Shown piece by piece: positions 54,733 to 64,000 of a stretch of 64,000 bases of DNA. This stretch comes from Daphnia pulex (lineage: Eukaryota; Arthropoda; Branchiopoda; Diplostraca; Daphniidae): NCBI RefSeq assembly GCF_021134715.1, contig NC_060028.1, positions 580,501-644,500 on the forward strand, given 5' to 3'. The translations under genes and the position numbers were made by a program. Position 1 is the first letter of the stretch; every line of letters begins with the position of its first letter. Under the pieces are notes generated by a model that saw only the letters and a program-made list of their open reading frames with translations, did no database searches and was not told where the DNA came from.

Positions 54733-56928
54733 GTCACAAACTGCGTAGAAAATCTATTTCCAGCAACGAGATAAAAATATTTTGAAAATTCGTTTCTTCC
54801 TTATACTTTTGACTCGTTACTAAAGTAATATCCAAGTAAACCTTTGAAATCCACCCTCCCACACCCTCCGAATTTCCCTTATCGCTTAAGCTTCATTTTA
54901 ATCACAAAAACTGTCGAAAAATTGGAATAAAATATTAGCCTGATACATGGAAGTATACTATGCTTGCAATTTTAAATCGTGTGCTGACGAAGCGATCGTT
55001 TCTCGGTCAAGAATTGCTCGAAGGATTTCCTCGTTCTACACGGAATCGTTCCCACAAAAAAACGAAGGGGATGGATCGCCACAAAAATAGTCAATACGCC
55101 TGCCATTCGACTCCCAACTATCGCCGAAGATTCAAACAGGCAGGTATCAAAATACAAGATTAAAACAGAGTATTTTTTAAACCTGGACATTGAATAGTGA
55201 TCAGAAATCTAACTTTATATAATAATCAAAGAGGCTTGAGATTTCACTCTGTAGACCACACACCCAACCCCAATATTTACACATTAATAAGTTGAATCCT
55301 ATCTCAGTAACCAGACGACTTCAAACTATCACATGTCTCATTCCATCGCAATACTTGAAATATTTTAACTTTTTTCCTACCTGTTGTGCTCCAACGTGTT
55401 GGCATCTGTTGTCAGAAGGGGGGGGGGGGGGGGGAAATCGGTTTGGGATTTCATCCGTCCCAGTCACCAAGATCTGGTGAACTGAACTGGTGAATCCTGT
55501 TAACAAAAAGTAGAAAGCAAGGCTCCATCAATAGTTATCTTTATTACATTTTTAGTTAGGTTACAAAATATCAATATGAAACTTATTAAATACTTTCCGT
55601 TTCATTGATCGCAGAGATAAGTTTGCCTATATTTTATGGCACTGAAATTGAAAGATCACAAACGTACAATAAGTAATCCTTACAACAGATAAAACTTGGA
55701 TGTACTTTATTTTACCGGTTGGACAGTTGAGAAGACGTACGATGTACTCCTCCCTGCTTTGCTCTTCAACTGGTTTCAAATAATCTAGTCCATTTCAACA
55801 GGAAAGCAGGTGATTACCGTCTACCGACAAGAGAGTCAACACGAAATAAATCAAAGTAATTGAAACACTAAAATTATACTCACGGAAGATGACAGGAATA
55901 TAAAGTCCGACACAATTCAATCAGCAGAACTCGACCACACTCCATCTCCATGGCGACTGACAAACATTTGTTAAGAAAGGGAGGACTGGTAAGCAAATGG
56001 TCAGCCATCATGGATTTTTTTGCGCCCATTCCCTTCTTTGTTCTTTTAGAAAAATTTCGTATTAACAAAATTGCTAAGTGATTGGCGAATGGGGTTTTCG
56101 GCTTGCAAAAACGAGAAAAAAAGATGAGAAAAATGTCTTAAATATTTAAAATTACTGATAAATATTAATTAATCGTGGATCGTCTAAGATTTTCGTGGAT
56201 AAACTTTTACCGTTTTGCGGTGCAATGTAATCGACTGTCGTGTTGCTTCCATTGGATACGGCGACAATTGGGTGACAGGGCCCTCTTGTGGTTAAAATCG
56301 TCGCTGGCGAAATGGGAGTTGTTCATATGAGGGTAAAAAACAGTCATCCAAGAAATAAAATGTAGAAAATCGCATACAACGCAAATCTCAAATTAGGTCA
56401 ATGAAATCGTACCAGTCACGAGCATATGAGACTAATCCGTGACGTACAATTTAGCGTCCACCTAGTATAATCCATGTAAAGCTGCAATAACATAATCAAG
56501 GTTTTATTTGAACGAATATTCTAGCTGGACAAACACAGGCTCACGCTCATGTTCAAACTAACTGTGTGTAACTATTTTCGAACTCGTGTACCACCCAGCT
56601 GTTGCAGCGCTTCATTGTCAAATGCGCAGTCCGACCAGAAACTAAACAAAGCATATTTGATCACGCTTTCGAACATGGGAACACACAATTTCCCAGTTTA
56701 CATTCGTCACCCCCAATTAAGTGCGTGTAGAATACGTTATAGCTGTAGAACGGTGATTAATCATCAACGAGTTGTGTTTTTTCAAGTGCGAAGCACCTGC
56801 CAAAAGAACTCACAACCAACCTCTAACACAACTGTTTAATCGACACTGCTTATAGTTATAACGAGCCCTATTTAAATGGGTGTGTAGTTCGATACAACTA
56901 CCACTCGTTTGACATCGGCACGATAAGA
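54733..56928. other. Spacer between receptor 2 and C1q gene B
   Basis: No gene is supported. A poly-G tract of about 17 bases lies at 55418-55434. Bases about 55928-55960 (AACTCGACCACACTCCATCT) recur near 58727-58750. Bases 56312-56395 recur next to C1q gene A. Open frames here lack family signals. A TATTTAAAT at about 56870 may serve gene B. Confidence 0.45.
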
Positions 56929-57916
56929 ATGATTCGTATGTCCATTCGCCTAAGTTTCGTCTTAGTTTTGATCAGTTGGTCAACTGACCAAGTGGCCGCT
57001 GAACAAAATTTAGAGGAGCAACTGGAACAACTCAGGAACAACTACGTGAGTAATAGAAGAAAAAATTAATTTTATCAAAAATACAACTACATAAATTGAC
57101 AAAATTAATATCTACGTAAAGAATTATTTTGATTCGCAATCTCACTCATTCCCAGCTTGATTTAAATTTGCAGATAAATAAACAACAAGATTTGGAAAAA
57201 CAAGTTCATCAATTGAAAGCTCAAAGTCTCAGACAAGTTGGATCCACCCTACCGAGATCCTGTTGGGATCTCAAGACTATGGGCCAAAGTGTCAACGGGA
57301 TTTATTTAGTCCAAGGGGCGAAATCAATTGAAACTGTTTTCTGCGATTTCAAAAAACACCCCAGCGACGCAGGTTTTAAAAATTACTTTCTTATCGTCCA
57401 AAATCGTCAACAAATATAATTATAACAATTCAATAGATAATTTTTTTTTTTTTAATTTCAGATTACCAAAACTGGATTGGCTTTGTTGATGTCAAAACTT
57501 TCCCCGTCTACTTCTACGCCCAAAGAACTTCCACCTACGCCAATGTCGAAACAATCGTTCCTTTCGAGCAGATGAGGCTCAACGTGGGAAATGCCATGAA
57601 TCCTACGACGGGGATATTCACGGCTCCTAGAACGGGGAAATATTTTTTCGCTTATTTGGGGCTTTCCGAAGGTTCTCCTGTTCGAATCGATTTTCTGTTC
57701 AGGAACGGGAGATCGTCCGACTGGGGCAAAATCGGACAGGCCTACGGTGCAAACAACTACGTGACTTTTGCGCTCGAATCCACTCTTGAGTTGAGCAAAG
57801 GCGACCAAATATGTTTGTATTTAAAACTAGGAAAAATCCACGAATGGATCGGTCCAGGTTTTGGTCCCTATTCCAGTTTCGTTGGCATGTTAATGGAAGA
57901 AGATATTTTTGCTTAG
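56929..57916 (+). CDS. Secreted fibrinogen-like/C1q-domain protein B, 3 exons
   Basis: Exons: 56929-57045, 57174-57372 and 57462-57916; 256 aa. A signal peptide (about 1-24) is followed by a coiled coil (EEQLEQLRNNYINKQQDLEK onward), a short fibrinogen N-type unit (PRSCWDLK, GIYLVQG, VFCDF) and a C1q domain (VGNAMN, GIFTAPRTGKYFFAY, LSKGDQICL, FVGMLMEEDIF). It lacks the large Cys-rich fibrinogen/neurexin-like domain of gene A; otherwise domain order and intron phases at the shared junctions agree. It should form secreted trimers with ligand-binding heads. Confidence 0.85.
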
Positions 57917-58041
57917 TGGGGGGATACACACCTAACAGCATTGGCCACCAATTCCTGCTTTTAATTCATAATTATTTTTAGCGGCAAGTATATTCATTGC
58001 GAATACACATTGTTGGAAACGGAACTGGTTCTTTGATAAAT

Positions 58042-58047
58042 AATAAA
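58042..58047 (+). terminator. Poly(A) signal of C1q gene B
   Basis: AATAAA, 125 bases after the stop codon. Confidence 0.6.
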
Positions 58048-58094
58048 TGCGTTCATGTTTCAATAGTAATAGAATAATAAAAATGAAAAATATT

Positions 58095-58522
58095 TTACGT
58101 CACTTTAAAACTAAACTCAGCTTTTTGCCAAGGTGTCATTACTGAAAACCCCTCACTACATTTAGCAATCATAGCAAGTCCTGTTAACACTGCGCCATGT
58201 GTCCACGGACACAACAGTCGACGTCGACCCACTGGATTGAAATCATCATGTGCCCAAATTTCCTTAATTCCTTTACAACGAATCATTATACAGCTGTTGG
58301 CCCTCAACTGTCAAGAAATATTGAAAATTCTAAAAATGAAATAAAATCACACTTACTCGCTTCTTGTCTCCGTTTAAAATCTTGACGATTGGCTCGAACG
58401 GCGGACCGTCCATCCGCACTGGGAAAGTTCGGAAGATGACTTGCCACCGGCCCTCATTTCACTGGATCACAGATAAGGCAGGAGGGGAATCTTCCCTTGG
58501 CTTCCATTGGACTGTCATCCAA
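58095..58522 (-). pseudogene. Two exon-like remnants of an unrecognised gene
   Basis: Minus-strand blocks 58522-58357 and 58307-58095 join in phase through plausible splice sites (TATAG before, AGTAAG after; GACAG before). They read like conserved protein: FRTFPVRMDGPPFEPIVKIL, then EIWAHDDFNPVGRR and CPWTHGAVLTGLAMIAK. An in-frame TGA at 58461-58459 interrupts the first block. A further coding-like block upstream (58944-58768) may belong to it. I do not recognise the family. Confidence 0.4.
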
Positions 58523-58529
58523 CTATAAA

Positions 58530-59590
58530 ATTATTAAAACAAAAACAAATTTAGTTCTTACTTGCCAATTATTAAAAATATTTCACAACGCTGAAACTGA
58601 CATCTCAATCAATGAAAAAGGAACACCTTCTACTTTTAGAAAATTCAACTGAAATATAACTAATGCCATCATTCGATAGGCCACTAATGACTAATGAAGT
58701 CATTAATCACAATTCACAGTAAACAAAACTCGACCACAATCCATCTTCATTGCTACTGAAGGAACCGTTAGAAGTTGATCAACATCATGGCCCTGATCAA
58801 CATAATCCCTTTTATTGTTCTGAAGTTTTTCTGCATTTGAGGAAACGTACAGCCGGCACATGCAGCGAGATACGACATTTTGGGAAAATTTACAGCAGTT
58901 TCAGGCCACATGATCCGACGGAATTGACTGGTATAATTTGTTACCTGAAAATTCACTACGAAAACATATACATTTATTGGCCTATTACATTTACTGACCA
59001 TTTTTAAGACGAAAAATGTCAGGTACTGTAAAAGAGTACGTACCTGAATACCTCGCACTTTGCAGTTGCAACTTGCAAGCAGAGTGCAGACGAAGTTAAG
59101 TTAACTGCCATAACAAGCGGTGTTGCCCTATTATCAAAGACTGTAGAGTTTATTTAGACAATTAGACTAGTTCTGGTTTACATGAACGTGTGAATAAACA
59201 CACAAATTTGTTTCCACTTTCTTAAATTGAACACAAAAATGTAAAAACCATCTTGAAACTGTTTTCCTTTCAACAATTTTAAAAGTTTAAACGCCAAAGT
59301 ATTACAGAATGATATTGCGAACTAACATTGAGATTGCATTTTTTACGCCACATTATAGCTATATTCGTACATCAAACTTGAGGTCCGCTCCAGGTACTCC
59401 TTTTCAATCAGTGTCGCAATGCACGTTTTTATCAAGCTAATAGAAGGAGCGAATCGGGTTTAGATCTGGCTCAACACCTCCTGAATTAAGTCGATGTGGC
59501 GAAGAATCTTCCTAGATTTAATTAATTAAAATTTAAAAAAAATGTAAAAACGCTGGCAAGTAGTTCTGAAGACTTACAAGGTTGTTTAAT
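58530..59590. other. Spacer
   Basis: Apart from the ambiguous minus-strand block 58944-58768, nothing gene-like is seen. Part of 58727-58750 duplicates 55928-55960. Confidence 0.4.
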
Positions 59591-59592
59591 AA

Positions 59593-59844
59593 TTAGGGTT
59601 CATAATTAGGGCGATGGGTGGCGACTGCAGCACAGGCCTCATCTAGAGCACTGCTAAATAGCTGATCATTACTGAAAACAGTATCGGTGATCTCTTTGCA
59701 CTCGGAGTGGAACCTAAGCATGCCCGCCTCTACAAACTGGGCAGACATGTTGTCTCCTGACAGGTTAGCCACTGTTCGCAATCCTTCTTGTTTGATGTGT
59801 TCCTTGAAGTGCGAGACTAGAACAGTCAAACTTCCCGGAATCGA
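59593..59844 (-). pseudogene. CUL2: Truncated cullin-2 (CUL2) exon
   Basis: After an acceptor (GTTTAG) the minus strand is open for 83 codons that follow the CUL2 third cullin repeat: HIKQEGLRTVANLSGDNM, AQFVEA, then TVFSNDQLFSSALDEAC. CUL2 scaffolds CRL2 ubiquitin ligases. The frame stops shortly after THRPNYEP, so the C-terminal half of that region and the RING-binding domain are absent. No start codon or other cullin exon is visible nearby. It is a gene fragment, transposed or left by duplication, lying head-to-head with the FEM1-like gene. Confidence 0.75.
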
Positions 59845-59849
59845 CTAAA

Positions 59850-60388
59850 CAAATTTTCGAAAAAATTAAAATGTATGCTACAAGGCATTAAGATTAGCTC
59901 TCACCTTCAATAGCTATCGCTTATCGAGCAATTTCGAAATGCATTTGATTTGATTTGATACGGTAGGTGCTAGTGGCCATGGCGTTTCGAAATACAAAAT
60001 TCCAGTTTTCACAATGTCGTAATAGTTGCACAGTTCACCCCCAAGCGGCCATATTACACACTATAACGATCGGCGCGAATTGACTAGAGACTAGACGAAT
60101 GTTGAATCGAAATGATAATCAAATAAAATGGTATAACTTTGCCTTGAATAAAACAACTGATTAACATTCGAATAATTCAAACGCAATCATTACAAAAAAA
60201 ATCAAGTTAATTGGTTGACACAATTTCGAGATACAGTTGGAATTGTAGGAGAATGTCGACTTGCAAACAAAGATTTGCCCTTCTTTTCACATAAAAGGGA
60301 TCGCCACTGCATATGATGCCATCGTACACCACCTGTATGCTTCTACGCCTTCTAGATAAAATTACTGAGATTCAAATCTGCAAGAAAA
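59850..60388. other. Spacer between the CUL2 fragment and the FEM1-like gene
   Basis: No gene or clear core promoter is seen; a TTGATTTGATTTGAT repeat lies at about 59946-59960. Confidence 0.5.
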
Positions 60389-62071
60389 ATGGAATCTCGT
60401 GCGAATGATGATATGGTGCCGAGAATGATGACTTATGCGGACTGCGAGGCATTTTTTGGATCGGTAACCAGAGGCTCCAGGGAGGATTTGATTCGAACTC
60501 TCAACATCCACGGAAAGGCAGTGACTACCGAATTGTCAAAATCGTACAACGAACACGGGCAGACCCCTCTACTGGTGGCCATCCAGCAAGGAAATTTGGA
60601 CATGGTCAAATTCTTGGTCGACAAACTGGACGTTCCCATCGGGAAAATTGGACGATTCGTGTGCAGTGGCGTCGAACACCTGGACGTTCCAGCGCTGTAC
60701 GCGGCTATCGTTTGCGGAGAATTAGACATTTCCACCTATCTTCTTTCCATTGAAGTGCGAGCCGGTCAGCAAACCACCCAAATGATCATCGAGTCCATCG
60801 TCTCCAGTCCCAACGGCCGACAGGAGAAGATCAACATTCTGGAACTGATGGGCGCAGTCAATTTTTACTTTTACGAAACGCATCCAGCCCCGCAAAACGG
60901 CCTCATGTACTGGAGGGCAGCCCTGCATCTTCGCCAATCGACGGTCCATGGTGAAGCGGACGTAATGCCAAACGAGTTTGCAGTCACGTTAGAACAACTG
61001 GAGCAGCTGTCTAGACTCGAGCTCTTCACCCAAGCAGTTTTGGTCAGCCAGCGAGTCCTGGACAAGGTCCATCCTGGTCCTCATATCTTCAATCTCGCCT
61101 TCTTGTGCCATTGGGCATCTATTTGTTCCTTCCGCCAAGGCCAGAGCGGCCGCGCCATACACATGTTGATGTACGTCCTACAGCAATCACAAGCACTTGA
61201 ACACTGGAAGGGATTCAAGACGAGTCAAATCATCAACTGGGCCCTCGACATTATTGAGACGAGCATCATCAATCTACAAGAAAGGCCGGGACAAGAGGAG
61301 TTTTCGTTTGCCAGTTTCATGGCAATGTTCAATTTCACTAGTCACTACATGTCCTATCTGCAAGGGAATCGCCAACTACGCAATATTGACCGGAGCACTC
61401 TGCTCGGTCTGGCAAGTGTCTTAGTGCAATTGATTTTTTGGTCCAGTGAGCTGATGCCGCAATGGAGTGATGAGGATCGCACAAAGTTCAAGCGAAGTTT
61501 TCATGAATTCTTACTGAAAGATCAGAGATGGGGAAACGCCAATCACAATTTTTTACAAACACTTTGCCATCTGAAGAGTATTGATCATACGTTCGCTGCA
61601 ATTCACCAACAAATGGACAGCGAGAGCGACGAATGTCTGTCACGCGGCGATAAAGAAATCGGAGATGACATGTCTGAGGACGAAACTGACGTAGTGAAGT
61701 TTGAACTAATCAGAGATTATCGTGAAGAAGACAATGAGGTTAGTGAACCGGACGAACAATGGACGCTGTCCATCATCCAGATGATCCTTAGACTCGGAGC
61801 CGATCCTAACGCAGCTGACCTCAACGGAGCGACTCCCCTCCACTTACTGGCCATGAATCGTGGCAATCTCGCTCAGTCTAATCTGCTGATAGAATACGGC
61901 GCCGAAATATACCAATCGGACGTGAGCGGCTCGACACCCTTGATGCTGTTTCAGGAATGGCAAAACCAACTTGCCAGTCAGGGCAATCCTGATCCAAACC
62001 TCCAATTCCTCATCGGCTGCGCTTTACCACCGCCTCTGAGCTGCTTGGCTACTCGAGACCTACAGCACTAA
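60389..62071 (+). CDS. fem-1: FEM1-like ankyrin protein, intronless and C-terminally frame-broken
   Basis: A single 560-codon frame. N-terminal ankyrin units (NEHGQTPLLVAIQQGNLDMV; ALYAAIVCGELDISTYLL) are followed by the FEM1-specific region (ILELMGAVNFYF, YWRAALHLR, LFTQAVLVSQRVL, HP) and two C-terminal ankyrin repeats (LRLGADPNAADLNGATPLHL; GAEIYQSDVSGSTPLML). FEM1 proteins are CUL2 substrate receptors reading C-terminal degrons. Compared with typical members (roughly 600-670 aa, about seven N-terminal ankyrins), several N-terminal repeats are missing. Near the end it reads LSCLATRDLQH and stops, while a shifted frame from about 62060 to 62144 continues like the family end (VPPTLQAILHQH). 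The lack of introns suggests a retrocopy. The damaged tail is where the VHL/CUL2 box normally ends, so CUL2 binding is doubtful. Confidence 0.8.
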   Translation: MESRANDDMVPRMMTYADCEAFFGSVTRGSREDLIRTLNIHGKAVTTELSKSYNEHGQTPLLVAIQQGNLDMVKFLVDKLDVPIGKIGRFVCSGVEHLDVPALYAAIVCGELDISTYLLSIEVRAGQQTTQMIIESIVSSPNGRQEKINILELMGAVNFYFYETHPAPQNGLMYWRAALHLRQSTVHGEADVMPNEFAVTLEQLEQLSRLELFTQAVLVSQRVLDKVHPGPHIFNLAFLCHWASICSFRQGQSGRAIHMLMYVLQQSQALEHWKGFKTSQIINWALDIIETSIINLQERPGQEEFSFASFMAMFNFTSHYMSYLQGNRQLRNIDRSTLLGLASVLVQLIFWSSELMPQWSDEDRTKFKRSFHEFLLKDQRWGNANHNFLQTLCHLKSIDHTFAAIHQQMDSESDECLSRGDKEIGDDMSEDETDVVKFELIRDYREEDNEVSEPDEQWTLSIIQMILRLGADPNAADLNGATPLHLLAMNRGNLAQSNLLIEYGAEIYQSDVSGSTPLMLFQEWQNQLASQGNPDPNLQFLIGCALPPPLSCLATRDLQH

Positions 62072-62227
62072 AGTGGCATTCCATTCGACGATGATGCAGA
62101 CGACGGTTCCGCCCACTCTACAAGCCATTCTTCATCAACATTAATCAGAACATTCCATATGGAAATTAAAATTTCAGTGTTTAGTTTTACTTTTGATTGA
62201 TTTGACACTGTTCTGTCAGTTGCTTTC

Positions 62228-62233
62228 AATAAA
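62228..62233 (+). terminator. Poly(A) signal of the FEM1-like gene
   Basis: AATAAA, 157 bases after the stop codon. Confidence 0.55.
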
Positions 62234-63384
62234 TTTCATTTAAAAAAAATACATTGTTTCGCTTATTCATTAGTTTGATTGTTTACCAAGTACCTCACCT
62301 AAACGGTGAAAGTCAGAAAAATTTGAGAAATTTACAGCTAATATAGATACCCATTGCCGATTTGGAGTTCTATTTATTTAAATGTCTTTTGATTAGATGC
62401 GCACTGCTGGAAGTGACAGAAAAATGAACCGGCTGCAGCGGGAGATTTGTTCACTTGATTGCTGTTTGTTCGACGAATTAGTCTAAAACAGTAGGCCTAT
62501 ACCATCCTATTTTTCGAGCGCTATAACAAATCAGTTTTTTGTTTTGAACTGGCTTCCATCCATCGATATAAAATAAAACATTTTGGCGGAGGCATTCGTT
62601 TATCAAAACAATGTGCTACTCAGTATAAATGTTCTGGGTTTGATGTTTTTTGACATCGGTTTGACGGATTGTGGAAAAACACTTAATGATCTTGGAGCCG
62701 GCCTATTCCTTCCAACGGCGATCTTCCGGCCCTGTCTGGTGGACTAGCTACGACTGAAGGTAGGCTATGACGGTGAAGATGTATAACGTCGGCTGGGTCT
62801 TTCTAAATGGCGGAAGCGGAAAAATGGAGGAATTTAAAACTGGCGGAAATTTTTTTTGGGTTTCGCATTTTTCGGTAGCCCCGGTAGGTTATTTCGCTGG
62901 ATCGTGTTTCCAGTTTCCACGTCATCCGGCGGAAGAAAAAAAAAACTGTTCGAGCAAAGGGAATTAACACCCGAAATGCGAAATCGACATAACATCAACA
63001 CTTTGCTTTACTTTAAATAAATTTAAACACAAAAGCGCAAAATAATTTTTTAAAGACCGGTAATTTTAAAATTTAAATTTTTTTAAAACAAGATAGCAAA
63101 ATTAAGTGAAAATCAAACCAAATCATGTTACCGTTCATGCTATATAATTGCCAATTTGCCATCAGCCATAATGCAATCTGCTGCTGATATCTGCTAGTCC
63201 GCATAATTGCAACATTTGTTTCACGCACATTATAACAGTCATCGGCAATTTATTTTTAAATCAATGTTTCAAATTTATTTGAGAATTCAATTCCGTTACG
63301 ATTTAATTCTTAGTGCCTTAAAAAATATTCTCATTGTCAATTTAAGTAATAGTTTTTCAATTAAAACGTAGAAAAATGAATATC
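62234..63384. other. Spacer without supported gene
   Basis: AT-rich. The open frame at 62767-62967 has no recognisable features. Confidence 0.5.
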
Positions 63385-63389
63385 ATAAT

Positions 63390-63789
63390 TGATAACGGTG
63401 GTTTGATGGTCAGCAACACAGGCTGCCATACCAGGGGACTAAGGTTCGAATCTCGGACCAGGCACACATCGAATTTGTTAGCCATAAGCTACCGTAACCT
63501 AGTAACACAAGTGATTGATTCTATTGTTGAGCGCAATAGAGGGCATGCCTAACGGTGAGGCCATGGGACGATACCTGCTAGTACTGCTAGCACTCCGATG
63601 TTCCATGGCTGAAGCATATTATTTCAATATTATATATTAGTAGTACGCTAAAGATTTAGTTGGTTGATCAGCAAAGCTCCTTGGGTCGATCTTTGGGCTC
63701 GTCTAGGTTTCTAAGACCGCGTCCATCGGGCCAACGGATCTAATCGTTAGGACTTCACGTTCTTCGTGGTTGAAGTTTTTTTTTTTTTT
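63390..63789 (+). mobile_element. tRNA-derived SINE-like repeat
   Basis: A pol III A-box-like TGGTCAGCAAC (63407) and a B box GGTTCGAATCT (63443-63453) are spaced as in tRNA genes, but the sequence does not fold as a full tRNA. A non-coding body follows, with GCCATGGGAC and GTTCCATGGC as a stem (63561-63610), ending in about 14 T at 63776-63789, a good pol III terminator. No target duplication is evident. Confidence 0.5.
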
Positions 63790-64000
63790 AATATAATGTT
63801 ACAAATAATTATAAAACAATTAACAATCATTGATCATCAATGATACAACCGTAAAACGTAGTTCAACTCGGTTGAACTACTCAGCAAAGCGCTTCAACGC
63901 GCAAATCGCTTTTTATTTAGACTAATTCCGTCGACTATAGGCAATCACGGTTGTGCATTGGGTAAGAATAGAAACGCTTCGACAAATAAAACCTAACCAA

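Noticed and set aside
55418-55434. Poly-G tract as a regulatory quadruplex
   Set aside because: A single homopolymer in spacer DNA with no gene context; simple-sequence slippage is enough.
63407-63470. Functional tRNA gene
   Set aside because: B box is good but acceptor and anticodon stems do not pair; a SINE head is more likely.

Overview
The window is arthropod nuclear DNA, most likely from a branchiopod crustacean of the Daphnia type. The evidence is many compact GT-AG introns of 55-100 bases, RR-type chitin-binding cuticle proteins, a small secreted Apple/PAN-like protein, C1q-domain proteins, local tandem gene families, and AT-rich spacers full of small inverted-repeat elements. Species is inferred; no marker gene fixes it. 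Exon models come from reading splice sites and phases by eye. Most are supported by exact reading-frame continuity, and the receptor models also by comparison between paralogues. Layout, 1-20 kb: a three-exon family-31 glycosyltransferase-like gene; two foldback elements; a ten-exon CLCA-family gene (1451 aa, first intron 6.1 kb) that has lost the HExxH protease motif; and a small secreted PAN-like gene. 20-33 kb: a 1570-bp element with 429-bp terminal inverted repeats carrying a decayed THOC7 copy; on the minus strand two broken members of a PDGF/VEGF-receptor-like tyrosine kinase family (one kinase-less, one with its first exon fused to its last); an uncharacterised secreted protein; a divergent homeobox gene; and an RR cuticle protein gene. 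33-43 kb: gene-poor DNA with two short TIR elements, a 250-bp direct duplication, an orphan copy of the cuticle promoter plus first exon, and a second cuticle gene. 43-58 kb: an accessory cluster in which two intact tandem receptor tyrosine kinase genes (906 and 910 aa, four Ig-like domains, one membrane span, split kinase) are flanked by two related secreted fibrinogen-like/C1q genes, with duplicated spacer DNA beside each C1q gene. 58-64 kb: remnants of an unrecognised gene, a truncated CUL2 exon, an intronless FEM1-like gene with a frame break near its end, and a tRNA-derived SINE-like repeat. Functional reading: the clearest unit is the receptor/C1q cluster, where two-domain recognition proteins and fast-changing Ig receptors have duplicated together, leaving relics 20 kb away. 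A shared role in recognition or signalling is inference only. The CUL2 fragment next to a FEM1-like gene is striking because FEM1 proteins are CUL2 substrate receptors, but both copies look derived and damaged.
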